Shown: positions 8,994 through 18,749, numbered from the stretch's first letter. The stretch: DNA of 64,000 bases from Kitasatospora sp. NBC_01246 (GCF_036226505.1 NZ_CP108484.1:3224001-3288000), one strand, 5' to 3'. Notes: generated by a model from the letters alone, not told the origin. Translations and numbers: made by a program.

Positions 8994-9009
8994 GTTAACG
9001 CTCATTAAC
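8994..9009. promoter_or_regulatory. TetR operator copy 2
   Basis: GTTAACGCTCATTAAC, an imperfect palindrome differing from copy 1 at three positions. It lies 67 bp before the chosen mccB start and abuts a possible GTG at 9010, which argues against translation starting there. Confidence 0.7.
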
Positions 9010-9075
9010 GTGGGGGTCGCAGGCACACCCGGGCTCTGCTGCCCACCTGGTGCCGAGAGCAAGGGAGCTCTTGGA

Positions 9076-10809
9076 ATGGTCATCTCCACCGCCGGTGCAC
9101 CCACCGGCTTCCACGGCGGCGCAGCGGCCGGAACCACGGCGGGCGGCGCGACGAACGGCGCGGCCGCCGGAGCCGTTCCACCGGGCGCCGCCGCGCCCGC
9201 CCCCCGGCTCGGCACCGCCGCCGACCCGGGCTCGGAGGCCTACCGGGCCAACACCGAGGCCCATCGTGCGCTGGTCGGCGAGCTGCGCGAGAAGCTCGCC
9301 GCGGCCGCACTCGGCGGCGGGGCCAAGGCCCGGGCGCGCCACACCGCCCGCGGCAAACTGCTCCCCCGCGACCGGGTGGACACGCTGCTCGACCCGGCCT
9401 CGCCGTTCCTCGAACTGGCGCCGCTGGCGGCCGACGGGATGTACGACGGAGCCGCTCCGGCGGCCGGCGTGATCGCGGGCATCGGCCGGGTCGCCGGGCG
9501 CGAGGTGGTCGTCGTCGCCAACGACGCCACCGTCAAGGGCGGCACCTACTACCCGATGACGGTGAAGAAGCACCTGCGCGCCCAGGAGGTCGCGCTGGAG
9601 AACCGGCTCCCCTGCGTCTACCTGGTGGACTCCGGCGGCGCCTTCCTGCCGATGCAGGACGAGGTCTTCCCGGACCGCGACCACTTCGGCCGGATCTTCT
9701 ACAACCAGGCCCGCCTCTCCGCCGCCGGGATCCCGCAGATCGCCGCCGTGCTCGGCTCCTGCACGGCGGGCGGCGCGTACGTACCGGCGATGAGCGACCA
9801 GGCCGTCATCGTCCGCAACCAGGGCACCATCTTCCTCGGCGGACCGCCGCTGGTGAAGGCCGCCACCGGCGAGGTGGTGACCGCCGAGGAGCTCGGCGGC
9901 GGCGACCTCCACTCCCGCACCTCCGGCGTGACGGACCACCTGGCCGAGGACGACGCCCACGCCCTCTCCATCGTGCGCACCATCGTCGCCGGACTGGGCC
10001 CGCGCGCGGCCAGGCCGTGGCCGCTGGCCCCGGCCGAGCCGCCCACCGTCGACCCGGCGGGTCTGTACGGAGCCGTCCCGGTCGACCCCCGGACGCCGTA
10101 CGACGTCCGCGAGGTGATCGCGCGGCTGGTCGACGGCAGCCGGTTCGCCGAGTTCAAGGCCGAGTACGGCGCGACCCTGGTGACGGGGTTCGCCCGGATC
10201 CACGGCCACCCCGTCGGCATCGTCGCCAACAACGGTGTGCTCTTCGCGGAGTCCGCCCTCAAGGGTGCCCACTTCATCGAGTTGTGCGACCAGCGGGGCA
10301 TCCCCCTCCTCTTCCTCCAGAACATCACCGGCTTCATGGTCGGGCGGCAGTACGAGGCGGGCGGCATCGCCAAGCACGGCGCCAAGATGGTGAACGCCGT
10401 CGCCTCCACCCGCGTCCCGAAGCTGACGGTGGTGATCGGCGGCTCGTACGGGGCCGGCAACTACTCGATGTGCGGCCGGGCCTACTCGCCCCGCTTCCTG
10501 TGGATGTGGCCGGGCGCGAAGATCTCCGTGATGGGCGGCGAGCAGGCCGCCTCGGTGCTGGCGACCGTCCGGCGAGACCAGCTCGAAGCCCACGGCGAGT
10601 CCTGGCCCACCGAGGCGGAGGAGGAGTTCAAGCGCCCCGTCCGGGAGCAGTACGACCGCCAGGGGAACGCCTACTACGCCACCGCACGGCTCTGGGACGA
10701 CGGAGTGATCGACCCGATGGACACCCGCACCGTCCTCGGACTCGCCCTCACCGCCTGCGCCAACGCCCCGCTCCCGCCGCCCGGCCCGTACGGCGTCTTC
10801 CGGATGTGA
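9076..10809 (+). CDS. mccB: Methylcrotonyl-CoA carboxylase carboxyltransferase (beta) subunit
   Basis: 577 residues. It transfers the carboxyl group from carboxybiotin to 3-methylcrotonyl-CoA in leucine catabolism. The segment [20 protein letters not shown], then [18 protein letters not shown], and later [15 protein letters not shown] and [19 protein letters not shown] are characteristic of the methylcrotonyl class rather than propionyl-CoA carboxylases. Start ATG 9076 is chosen because AAGGGAG lies 8 bases upstream; an in-frame GTG at 9010 abuts the operator. The first 45 residues are Ala/Gly/Thr-rich and precede the conserved start of the family near [12 protein letters not shown], an unusual extension. 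First gene of the operon. Confidence 0.9.
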   Translation: MVISTAGAPTGFHGGAAAGTTAGGATNGAAAGAVPPGAAAPAPRLGTAADPGSEAYRANTEAHRALVGELREKLAAAALGGGAKARARHTARGKLLPRDRVDTLLDPASPFLELAPLAADGMYDGAAPAAGVIAGIGRVAGREVVVVANDATVKGGTYYPMTVKKHLRAQEVALENRLPCVYLVDSGGAFLPMQDEVFPDRDHFGRIFYNQARLSAAGIPQIAAVLGSCTAGGAYVPAMSDQAVIVRNQGTIFLGGPPLVKAATGEVVTAEELGGGDLHSRTSGVTDHLAEDDAHALSIVRTIVAGLGPRAARPWPLAPAEPPTVDPAGLYGAVPVDPRTPYDVREVIARLVDGSRFAEFKAEYGATLVTGFARIHGHPVGIVANNGVLFAESALKGAHFIELCDQRGIPLLFLQNITGFMVGRQYEAGGIAKHGAKMVNAVASTRVPKLTVVIGGSYGAGNYSMCGRAYSPRFLWMWPGAKISVMGGEQAASVLATVRRDQLEAHGESWPTEAEEEFKRPVREQYDRQGNAYYATARLWDDGVIDPMDTRTVLGLALTACANAPLPPPGPYGVFRM

Positions 10810-11091
10810 CGGCCGCCCGGGCAGGGCCGCGCGTCACCACGGAGCCTCCTCCGGACGAGCGGCCCTCCCGGGCCCGGCACACCCACCAGACCCGAGCCGC
10901 CGGACCGCTCGACCCGCTCGTCGGCCTGTTCGTCGGCCCGCTCGTCGGCCCGCGTGCCGCACCGGGCGTGCCGACCCGGGCCAGGCCCGGCCCGACGGCG
11001 GCCCGCCCGGCCGCGCACGACGCGTCGCTGCTGCTGCCGCCTCCCACCACCTCCTTCGCACGGCTCCCCTCGACCCGGAGGATCGCCTCCC

Positions 11092-13479
11092 ATGTTCGAC
11101 ACAGTTCTGGTCGCCAACCGTGGCGAGATCGCCGTCCGGGTGATCCGCACCCTGCGGCGGCTCGGCGTGCGCTCCGTCGCCGTCTTCAGCGACGCGGACG
11201 CCGACGCACCGCACGTCCGCGAGGCCGATGTCGCGGTACGGCTCGGACCGGCCGACCGCAGTGACAGCTCGGCCACCGAGACGTACCTGCGGACCGACCA
11301 GATCCTCGCCGCGGCCCGCCGCACCGGTGCCCAGGCCGTTCACCCCGGCTACGGCTTCCTCGCCGAGAACTCCTCCTTCGCGCGCGCCTGCGCCGACGCG
11401 GGCCTGGTCTTCATCGGTCCTCCTCCCGCTGCGGTCGAGCTGATGGGTGACAAGATCAACGCCAAGGAGGCCGTACGGGCCGCCGGCGTACCGGTGGTCC
11501 CGGGCAGCGAAGCCACCGCGCCCACCGACGGGGAACTCGTCGCGGCCGCCGACGAGATCGGCTTCCCCGTGCTGCTCAAGCCGTCCGCCGGGGGCGGCGG
11601 CAAGGGCATGCGCCTGGTGCGGGACCGGGCCGAGCTGCCGACCGAGATCGCCGCCGCCCGGCGGGTCGCCCGCACCGCCTTCGGCGACGACACCCTGCTG
11701 CTGGAGCGGTGGGTCGACCGGCCGCGCCACATCGAGGTCCAGGTGCTCGCCGACGCCCACGGCACCACCGTCCACCTCGGCGAGCGCGAGTGCAGCCTGC
11801 AGCGCCGCCACCAGAAGTTGATCGAAGAAGCACCCTCCGTTCTGCTCAATGCCGAGACCCGCGCCGCGATGGGCGCAGCCGCCGTCCGCGCCGCGGAGTC
11901 CTGCGGCTACACCGGGGCCGGCACCGTGGAGTTCATCGTCCCCGGCCTCGACCCGGACTCCCCCGTCCCCACCGAGGGGGTACGGGACTTCTTCTTCATG
12001 GAGATGAACACCCGCCTCCAGGTCGAACACCCCGTCACCGAACTCGCCGTGGCCGTCAGCGGCACCACCGACGGCTCCGCCGGGACGGGCGGCACCCAGC
12101 AGCGACGACTGGACCTGGTCGAGTGGCAGCTGCGGATCGCCTCGGGCGAGCGCCTCACCTTCACCCAGCCGGACATCTCCTTCCTGGGCCACGCCATCGA
12201 GGCCCGGATCTGTGCGGAGGACCCGGAGCGGGACTTCCTCCCCACCGGTGGACGCATCCTCGCCCTCGACGAGCCGCAGGGCGAAGGCATCAGGGTGGAC
12301 TCGGGTGTCGCCCCGGGCACCGAGATCACCAGCTCCTACGACCCCATGCTCGCCAAGGTCATCGCGTACGGGCCCGACCGCCCGACCGCGCTGCGCCGGC
12401 TCCGCGCCGCGCTGGCCGACACCCGGATCCTGGGCGTGACCACCAACACGGGCTTCCTGCGGCGACTGCTCGCCCACCCCGATGTCGTCGCCGGCCGCCT
12501 CGACACCGGGCTAGTGGAGCAGACGGCGCAGCAGCAGCCCGCACTGCTCGCCTCGCCCTACGCTCCGGCCAACGCGGCCTCCACCGCTCCGACCGCCGAC
12601 ACCGGCACCGCCGACGCAGACCCCGGCCACTCCGACGAAGCCGCCGGGGGCACCGAGCCCCGGCCTACCGAGGCTCCGACGCCCGCCCACCTCCTCTACT
12701 ACGCGGCCGCGCTCGCGCGGCACCTGAGCCTCACTCCCACCGCCGACGGCGACGGCTGGACCGACCCCTTCTCCCTTCCCTCCGGCTGGCGCATCGGCGG
12801 CCAAGCGGCCTGGACCACCCATCGACTCCGTACCCCCGGCCAGGACCCGGTGTCGGTGAGCATCCGTCCGATCACCGTCGGCAACGTAGCCGAGGCCACT
12901 GACATTCCCCCGGGCGTCACCCGTGAGGTGGACATCCGGCTCGGCTCCGGACCGGTCCACCGGGCCCGGGCCGTCCGGTCGGGCGACCGGCTGCACCTCA
13001 CCGCCGACGGGCTCCAGACGACGTTCGCCCTGGCCGCCGACGGCGCCCCCGGCACGGCCACCGGCCCGGTGACCTGGCTCGGGATCGACGGCGACGCCTG
13101 GCCGGTGCACGGCTACGACCCGGTCGGCGAGAGCACCACCGCCGGCGCGGCCCACCACGGCGCCCTCACCGCCCCGATGCCCGGCACGGTCACCGTCGTG
13201 AAGACCACGGCCGGCGAGCTGGTCCGCAAGGGCCAACCGCTGCTCGTCCTGGAGGCCATGAAGATGGAACACGTGATCGCCGCCCCGCACGACGGCACCG
13301 TGAGCGAGCTGCGGGCCACCGCGGGAGCCACGGTGGCGATGGAGGAGCTGCTGGTCGTGGTCGCCCCGGCCGAGGACGGACCGGGCGGGGAGGAACCGGG
13401 GAAGGGCGGACCGGCCTCCGCCGGATCGCCCGCGGACGGCCCGGCGCTCGGTGCGGTCGCCGCCGAGGTGCGGTCATGA
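11092..13479 (+). CDS. mccA: Methylcrotonyl-CoA carboxylase biotin-carboxylase/BCCP (alpha) subunit
   Basis: 795 residues. Biotin carboxylase domain from residue 1 (MFDTVLVANRGEIAVRVIRT) with the ATP-grasp loop KPSAGGGGKGMRLV and the carboxylase motif FFMEMNTRLQVEHPVTE, a spacer of about 510-590 rich in Ala/Thr, a middle domain, and a C-terminal biotinyl domain with LEAMKMEH where K724 would carry biotin. GGAGGA lies 9 bases before ATG 11092. The stop overlaps the hmgL start (ATGA), so the two are translationally coupled. The gap of 282 bp after mccB is long for an operon and contains three copies of a TCGTCGGCC motif near 10918-10950 but no obvious promoter. Confidence 0.93.
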   Translation: MFDTVLVANRGEIAVRVIRTLRRLGVRSVAVFSDADADAPHVREADVAVRLGPADRSDSSATETYLRTDQILAAARRTGAQAVHPGYGFLAENSSFARACADAGLVFIGPPPAAVELMGDKINAKEAVRAAGVPVVPGSEATAPTDGELVAAADEIGFPVLLKPSAGGGGKGMRLVRDRAELPTEIAAARRVARTAFGDDTLLLERWVDRPRHIEVQVLADAHGTTVHLGERECSLQRRHQKLIEEAPSVLLNAETRAAMGAAAVRAAESCGYTGAGTVEFIVPGLDPDSPVPTEGVRDFFFMEMNTRLQVEHPVTELAVAVSGTTDGSAGTGGTQQRRLDLVEWQLRIASGERLTFTQPDISFLGHAIEARICAEDPERDFLPTGGRILALDEPQGEGIRVDSGVAPGTEITSSYDPMLAKVIAYGPDRPTALRRLRAALADTRILGVTTNTGFLRRLLAHPDVVAGRLDTGLVEQTAQQQPALLASPYAPANAASTAPTADTGTADADPGHSDEAAGGTEPRPTEAPTPAHLLYYAAALARHLSLTPTADGDGWTDPFSLPSGWRIGGQAAWTTHRLRTPGQDPVSVSIRPITVGNVAEATDIPPGVTREVDIRLGSGPVHRARAVRSGDRLHLTADGLQTTFALAADGAPGTATGPVTWLGIDGDAWPVHGYDPVGESTTAGAAHHGALTAPMPGTVTVVKTTAGELVRKGQPLLVLEAMKMEHVIAAPHDGTVSELRATAGATVAMEELLVVVAPAEDGPGGEEPGKGGPASAGSPADGPALGAVAAEVRS

Positions 13480-14462
13480 CCGCCGCCGCGCCCGAGCCCG
13501 ACGCGCTCGACCTGGGCCTGCCCGCCGAGGTCCGCGACGCGGGCCTGCCCGAGGAGGTCCGGATCCACGAGGTCGGGCCGCGCGACGGCCTGCAGAACGA
13601 GAGCGCCCTCGTCCCCGTGGAGGTCAAGGCCGAGTTCATCGCCCGGCTCGCCGGCGCGGGCCTGCGCACGGTGGAGGCCACCAGCTTCGTCCACCCGAAG
13701 TGGGTGCCCCAGCTCGCCGACGCCGAGGAACTGGCGCCCCGGCTGGCCGGGTTGCCCGCCCGCCACCCCGGGCTGCGACTGCCGGTCCTGGTGCCCAACG
13801 AGCGCGGGCTGGACCGCGCGCTCGCCCACCACGCCACCGACATCGCGGTGTTCGCCAGCGCCACCGAGACCTTCGCCCGCCGCAACCTCAACCGCTCGGC
13901 GGACGAGGCGATGGCGATGTTCCGCCCGGTGGTGGAACGCGCCACCGGCGCCGGCGTCCGCGTGCGCGGCTACCTCTCGATGTGCTTCGGCGACCCGTGG
14001 GAGGGCCCGGTCCCGGCCGAGCAGGTGATCCGCTTCGGCGTGCGGCTGCTGGAGATGGGCTGCACCGAACTGAGCCTCGGCGACACCATCGGCGTCGCCA
14101 CCCCGGGCCAGGTCACCGCGCTGCTGGACGGCTTCGGCCGGGCCGGAGTCCCGGTCGACAGGCTCGCGGTGCACTTCCACGACACCTACGGCCAGGCGCT
14201 CAGCAACACCCTGGCCGCCCTGCGCGGTGGCGTGACCACGGTCGACGCCTCGGCCGGCGGCCTGGGCGGCTGCCCGTACGCCAAGAGCGCCACCGGCAAC
14301 CTGGCCACCGAGGACCTGGTCTGGATGCTGCACGGCCTCGGCATCCGGACCGGCGTCGACCTCCGCGCCCTCGTCTCCACCAGTGGCTGGATGGCGCGGC
14401 AACTCGGCCGGCCGAGCCCGTCGCGCACCGTCCAGGCGCTGCTCGGCGACGGCCGGGACTGA
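13476..14462 (+). CDS. hmgL: Hydroxymethylglutaryl-CoA lyase
   Basis: 328 residues, last common enzyme of leucine degradation: it splits HMG-CoA into acetoacetate and acetyl-CoA. The TIM-barrel entry motif EVGPRDGLQNE supplies the catalytic Arg and metal Asp, VHFHDTYGQALSN supplies the metal histidines, and GLGGCPYAKSATGNLATED is the cysteine-loop signature of the family. It overlaps mccA by four bases. It has no good ribosome-binding site of its own beyond the coupled overlap. Confidence 0.93.
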   Translation: MTAAAPEPDALDLGLPAEVRDAGLPEEVRIHEVGPRDGLQNESALVPVEVKAEFIARLAGAGLRTVEATSFVHPKWVPQLADAEELAPRLAGLPARHPGLRLPVLVPNERGLDRALAHHATDIAVFASATETFARRNLNRSADEAMAMFRPVVERATGAGVRVRGYLSMCFGDPWEGPVPAEQVIRFGVRLLEMGCTELSLGDTIGVATPGQVTALLDGFGRAGVPVDRLAVHFHDTYGQALSNTLAALRGGVTTVDASAGGLGGCPYAKSATGNLATEDLVWMLHGLGIRTGVDLRALVSTSGWMARQLGRPSPSRTVQALLGDGRD

Positions 14463-14555
14463 CCGCCCCGCACGCTTCGAGACCCCGCGAGGACCCGCGT
14501 CGGCCGCGACCCGGTCCGGCCGGATCTCTCCGTACCACCCGACCCGCTCGACAGC

Positions 14556-14590
14556 CCGCATGTCCGTCACATCATCGGACCGACATGCGG
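14556..14590 (+). promoter_or_regulatory. Hairpin in the acdH leader
   Basis: Arms CCGCATGTC (14556-14564) and GACATGCGG (14582-14590) form a perfect 9-bp stem; a second, overlapping pair GTCCG/CGGAC lies inside, so two alternative folds compete. The hairpin sits between hmgL and the acdH ribosome-binding site. It may attenuate or terminate between the genes, or stabilise the acdH message; there is no T tract. Confidence 0.45.
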
Positions 14591-14641
14591 TCATCCCGAT
14601 CACGCCCGCGGCCACCCCGGCCGGGCCCCAGGAGGATCACC

Positions 14642-15832
14642 ATGCTCGATCACCGGCTGAACAGCGAGTACGAGGAGCTGCGGCGCACCGTCGCCGAGTT
14701 CGCCCAGGACGTGGTCGCGCCGAAGATCGGCGAGTTCTACGAGCAGGGCGAGTTCCCCTACGAGATCGTCCGTGAGATGGGGCGGATGGGCCTCTTCGGC
14801 CTGCCGTTCTCCGAGGAGTACGGGGGCATGGGCGGCGACTACTTCGCGCTCTGCCTGGTCCTGGAGGAGCTCGCCCGGGTCGACTCCTCGGTGGCGATCA
14901 CCCTGGAGGCCGCGGTCTCGCTCGGCGCGATGCCGATCTACCGCTTCGGGACGGAGGAGCAGAAGCGCGAGTGGCTGCCGCGGCTGACCTCCGGCGAGTT
15001 GCTCGGGGCGTTCGGCCTGACCGAGCCCGAGGGCGGCTCCGACGCCGGCGCGACCCGCACCACGGCGCGCTACGACGAGGCCACCGACGAGTGGGTCATC
15101 AACGGCACCAAGTGCTTCATCACCAACTCCGGTACCGAGATCACCGGCCTGGTCACCGTCACCGCGCTCACCGAACCGATCGCTCGTTCGAGTGAAGAGG
15201 GCGAATTCCCCTCGCCACGGCGGGAAATCTCTTCCATCATCGTGCCCACCGGAACCCCGGGGTTCCAGGTGTCCAAGAAGTACTCGAAGGTCGGGTGGAA
15301 CGCATCCGACACCCGCGAATTGTCCTTTACCGACTGCCGCGTTCCCGCGGCCAACCTGCTGGGCGAGCGCGGCCGCGGCTACGCCCAGTTCCTGCGGATC
15401 CTCGACGAGGGCCGCATCGCGATCGCAGCCCTGGCCACCGGCCTGGCCCAGGGGTGCGTCGACCAGTCAGTCCTCTACGCCGGCCAGCGCCGGGCCTTCG
15501 GCCGTCCTATCGGCGCCAACCAGGCCATCCAGTTCAAGCTCGCCGACATGGAGATGCGCGCCCACACCTCCCGCCTGGCCTGGCGGGACGCCGCATCCCG
15601 GCTGCTGCACGGCGAACCGTTCAAGAAGGAGGCCGCGATCGCCAAGCTGTACTCGTCCGAGGCCGCCGTCGACAACGCCCGTGAGGCGACCCAGATCCAC
15701 GGCGGGTACGGCTTCATGAACGAATTCCCGGTCGCGCGCTTCTGGCGTGACTCCAAGATCCTGGAGATCGGGGAGGGCACTTCGGAGGTGCAGCGCATGC
15801 TCATCGCCCGTGAGCTCGGCGTCACCTCCTGA
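14642..15832 (+). CDS. acdH: Acyl-CoA dehydrogenase (isovaleryl/branched-chain type)
   Basis: 396 residues. It oxidises a short branched acyl-CoA with FAD, supplying the substrate of MccAB. N-terminal helical domain from LNSEYEELRRTVAEFAQDVV, the FAD-contact segment GAFGLTEPEGGSDAGATRTTA, the middle beta domain, and the C-terminal GEGTSEVQRMLIARELG, in which E378 is at the usual catalytic-base position (the common Tyr before it is Gly here). AGGAGG precedes ATG 14642. By position and context the likely substrates are isovaleryl-CoA and relatives; AcdH of S. coelicolor sits in the same arrangement and has been linked to branched-chain amino-acid breakdown. Confidence 0.9.
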   Translation: MLDHRLNSEYEELRRTVAEFAQDVVAPKIGEFYEQGEFPYEIVREMGRMGLFGLPFSEEYGGMGGDYFALCLVLEELARVDSSVAITLEAAVSLGAMPIYRFGTEEQKREWLPRLTSGELLGAFGLTEPEGGSDAGATRTTARYDEATDEWVINGTKCFITNSGTEITGLVTVTALTEPIARSSEEGEFPSPRREISSIIVPTGTPGFQVSKKYSKVGWNASDTRELSFTDCRVPAANLLGERGRGYAQFLRILDEGRIAIAALATGLAQGCVDQSVLYAGQRRAFGRPIGANQAIQFKLADMEMRAHTSRLAWRDAASRLLHGEPFKKEAAIAKLYSSEAAVDNAREATQIHGGYGFMNEFPVARFWRDSKILEIGEGTSEVQRMLIARELGVTS

Positions 15833-15878
15833 GGCACCCGCACCAGCTCCGGGGCGCCGCCGGCGCCCTCGGCTCCCC

Positions 15879-15916
15879 GTCTCTCGGCCTGCCGGTGCAC
15901 CGGCAGGCCGAGAGAC
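15879..15916. terminator. Perfect 38-bp palindrome ending the liu-type operon
   Basis: Two 19-base arms beginning GTCTCTCGGCCTGCCGGTG are exact reverse complements with no unpaired centre. It lies 46 bp past the acdH stop. As RNA it would form a very stable hairpin with a minimal loop; as DNA it could also extrude as a cruciform. Confidence 0.8.
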
Positions 15917-16094
15917 GCCGCCGAGAGACAGGAGAGACAGTGGGGCCCGGGCAGGCCACCCTGTCCTTCACGGCAGTCGTCAGAGATCCATGACATTCGG
16001 ACCACCGGAGAGGAGGCACCCGAGGCACCGGACGAAAGCACGGCGGGCGGACGCGTCGACGACGACGGCAGGCACCCTCATAGCCGATGAACCG

Positions 16095-16622
16095 TCAGGG
16101 AATCACAATCACCGGACGGTTGGCGCGACGGGCCAGCCGACCGGAGACCGATCCGAAGATCTTGCCGAGCAGGCCGTGCGTGCTGCCGACGACGATCGCG
16201 TCCGCGGCGTACTCGCGGCCGACCTCCTCGATCTCATGGCAGATGTCGCCGCCCCGCTCGACCAGGATCCAGGGCACCCCGGCGAGGAAGTCCGCGCAGG
16301 CGAGCTCCAGACCGAGCACCTCGGTCCGGTGATCGGGAAGGTCGACGAAGACGGGAGGTTCGCAGCCCGCCCACACCGTGGCCGGCAGGCGATTGGCCAC
16401 GTGTACGATCACCAGCCCGCAATTCGAGCGACGAGCCATGCCCACCGCATAGGCCAGGGCACGCTCGCTCGACAGCGAGCCGTCGAATCCCACCACCACG
16501 CCGTGCTGGAAGGCGGGGTCACACGAGCCGCCGGGCTTCTGCTGCACCCCGGGTTCGCCGGCGGCGCTCGGCAGGCCGGAGCCTCCCGGGTGGTCGGCAC
16601 CCGGCCCCAGGCGGCCCGTCAT
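16095..16622 (-). CDS. Universal stress protein (UspA-like)
   Basis: 175 residues from ATG 16622. The Usp core starts at GVVVGFDGSLSSERALAYAV, where the Asp normally contacts ATP, and ends with VVGSTHGLLGKIFGSVSGRL followed by RANRPVIVIP, the glycine-rich phosphate loop and last strand. The start is chosen because GGAG lies 8 bases upstream; the frame stays open to an ATG at 16859, and a protein of 254 residues cannot be excluded although the extra 79 residues show no Usp character. Usp proteins bind ATP and rise under stress; no partner is indicated nearby. Confidence 0.82.
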   Translation of the reverse strand: MTGRLGPGADHPGGSGLPSAAGEPGVQQKPGGSCDPAFQHGVVVGFDGSLSSERALAYAVGMARRSNCGLVIVHVANRLPATVWAGCEPPVFVDLPDHRTEVLGLELACADFLAGVPWILVERGGDICHEIEEVGREYAADAIVVGSTHGLLGKIFGSVSGRLARRANRPVIVIP

Positions 16623-17637
16623 CGCGGACTCCGCCGGGTCGGGCCGGTGGTCGCCTCGCTGCTGGCGGGAGCCGGAGCGGTCCCGGCGCGCGATAGCGCG
16701 AAGCAGGCGGGAGAATCCCCGGATATCCACGGCGTCCGCGCCCACATCAGGGTCCGCGCCGACTCCGGTCTGTGCACAACCACTGTCTCCCCCGGGCACT
16801 GCGCCCGCGCTGCGGACCGCATCCGGTTCAACCGGTCGGGAGGACTCAAAACCAGCCATGGCTCAAGGCTCTTCGAGGAAGATGGGCCGACAAGAGAGGA
16901 CAACGCTGCCCGGGCAGCAGGCCCGCACGCGGGAAGACGTCGGTCTGCGCCGAGCACCACCGTTTGTGACCTGTTCCTTTCAGAGTACGACGGGCAGGAG
17001 GCTCAGCCCAGCGGCAAAGCCTCGGAACGGCTTTGTTACCGCGAATGGAGGATGCGCCCGCCGCCGGCGATGCGCCCCCTGCCAGCGCGCGGTCGCGCCC
17101 CCTCCGGCAAAGGAGGGTCTCTGGAGCTTGACTGAGCGAACGGAGCGATGCAACAGGCCACCGGGACACCGTGACCGGACTGTCATTGATCGACAACGAT
17201 CCGTCGCCGCCCGACACCGGCAACCGGCGTCGCAGGACGTCCGAACGAGGCCGCCACGACCCACAGCCCGTGCGCCGTGCCGTGCCCTCTGCGCCGTCCC
17301 CCGGCCGCCATCCATCAGCCCACCGGTCCGGGCCGAATCCGGGTCCACCCCCGCGCCGCGTCCGGATCGACGTCAGGCCGTCCCCTGCCCGGCTCCGGGC
17401 CGCCTGTGTTCCACCGTCGGGCCGCTCCCGGTGGGGCCCGCGCCGACCGGTCCGCCGCCGAACCGCTGTGGCCGCCCCCACCTCCCCCGGATCCTCTCCC
17501 CCACCCCGAGCAGCCGCCCCGCACTCCAACCCCGGCCCCATCCCTGCCGCGCCTGCCGCTATCCGTTTCAGCCAATTCGCACGGGTTCGCGACGCTGCCT
17601 GGCATTTGCCACGTGCATACCCACGGCCGCTGGCACC
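16623..17637. other. Long intergenic stretch with small hairpins
   Basis: About 780-1015 bp (depending on the Usp start) with no supported gene between two divergent genes. Two hairpins stand out: CAAAGCC/GGCTTTG with a 7-base loop at 17015-17035 and CCCTCC/GGAGGG at 17099-17116. Base composition around 16960-17040 is less GC-rich than the surroundings, as in regulatory leaders. I recognise no riboswitch class. Confidence 0.45.
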
Positions 17638-18558
17638 ATGCACGACATGCCGCTGCTCCTGTTCGACCTCGACAACACGCTGCTCCCCAGGGACGCCGCC
17701 TTCCGAGCCTGGGCCCGGGACTTCCTGACCGAGCGAGGCCTTCCGCCGGACGACCTCGACTGGCTGGTCACCATCGACGGCGGCGGGTACGTGCCGCGCA
17801 GCACCGTACTGTCCGCGATCCAGCGCCGCTACGGCCTGGACGACTCTCTCGACTTCCTGCTCGCCCACTTCCGACGCGGCATCAACTCCCACATCCACTG
17901 CCCCTCCCGCAACATCGACGCGCTGCGGGTGGCGCGTGCGGCCGGGTGGACGCTCGGCATCGTCAGCAACGGCAACACCCGGCCGCAGTTGGAGAAGATC
18001 CGCCGGACCGGGCTGGGACCGATGGTCGACGGCTGGGTCATCTCGGAGGAGGCGGAGTGCGTCAAGCCGGACCCGTTGATCTTCGAGATCGCCGCGCAGC
18101 GGTGCGGCATCGCGCCCACCGGCGACTGGGCCTCGAACACCTGGATGGTCGGGGACCACGCCCCCGCCGACATCGCCGGCGCGGAGCTGACCGGGCTGCG
18201 CAGCGTCTGGCTGCACCACGGCCGCCCCTGGGCCGAGCCGGGCTACCGGCCGACGCTCAAGGCGGCCGGTCTGCCGGAGGCGGTCGGGCAGGTACTCGCC
18301 GCACGCAGCGCGCCGGGCGCCAGGCCCGGCATCCGGGCCGCCGGACCGGGCCACCGGCGGGCAGTGGGCACGGCCGCGATGGTAGGCAGCCGGCGGCTCC
18401 GGGGGCCCGCCGACGGGGCGGCGCCCGCAGCAGCGCTGTCCGGCGCGAAACCCGGCGCGCAGGCCCCGCTTTCCGCCCTGGACGGCCTGCGTGCGCCTGT
18501 TCCCGGGGGCCGCCCGGACAGCGGCGCTCCGGCCGCCGTGGCGGCCGTCCGTGTCTGA
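17638..18558 (+). CDS. HAD-family hydrolase (phosphatase-like)
   Basis: 306 residues from ATG 17638 (MHDMPLLLFDLDNTL); ATG 17647 is an alternative. Motif I DLDNT gives the nucleophile Asp, motif II is IVSNGN, motif III the Lys of CVKPDPLIF, and motif IV GDHAPADIAGA. The cap between motifs I and II is small and helical, as in the HAD-IA group that includes phosphoglycolate phosphatase-like enzymes. The last 80 residues after VGQVLAARSAPG are Ala/Gly/Pro-rich and probably disordered. There is no clear ribosome-binding site. The substrate cannot be read from the sequence. Confidence 0.85.
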   Translation: MHDMPLLLFDLDNTLLPRDAAFRAWARDFLTERGLPPDDLDWLVTIDGGGYVPRSTVLSAIQRRYGLDDSLDFLLAHFRRGINSHIHCPSRNIDALRVARAAGWTLGIVSNGNTRPQLEKIRRTGLGPMVDGWVISEEAECVKPDPLIFEIAAQRCGIAPTGDWASNTWMVGDHAPADIAGAELTGLRSVWLHHGRPWAEPGYRPTLKAAGLPEAVGQVLAARSAPGARPGIRAAGPGHRRAVGTAAMVGSRRLRGPADGAAPAAALSGAKPGAQAPLSALDGLRAPVPGGRPDSGAPAAVAAVRV

Positions 18559-18749
18559 AACCGTTCAGCCGGAGTTGCCGCAGTCACCCGTGGCCGACCT
18601 ACCGCCGAGGAGCGTCCGGGGAACACCGGCCGGGTGAGTCGCCGGCCGGACGGACGGCCCGGGCCCGACTGCGCCCGGCGCCGGACCGCCCGACGACCGA
18701 CCGCGGCGACCGACCGACGACCCTGCTCGCCACCTTCACCTCGGCACGC

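Noticed and set aside
8994..9075. GTG 9010 as the mccB start
   Set aside because: It abuts the operator and has no ribosome-binding site; ATG 9076 has AAGGGAG at the right distance.
10810..11091. A separate small gene between mccB and mccA
   Set aside because: Frames there are Pro/Arg/Ala-rich and without a start signal; only short TCGTCGGCC repeats stand out.
16980..17165. A known riboswitch before the HAD gene
   Set aside because: I compared it by eye with TPP, cobalamin, glycine, SAM and c-di-AMP signatures and found no match to their conserved cores.
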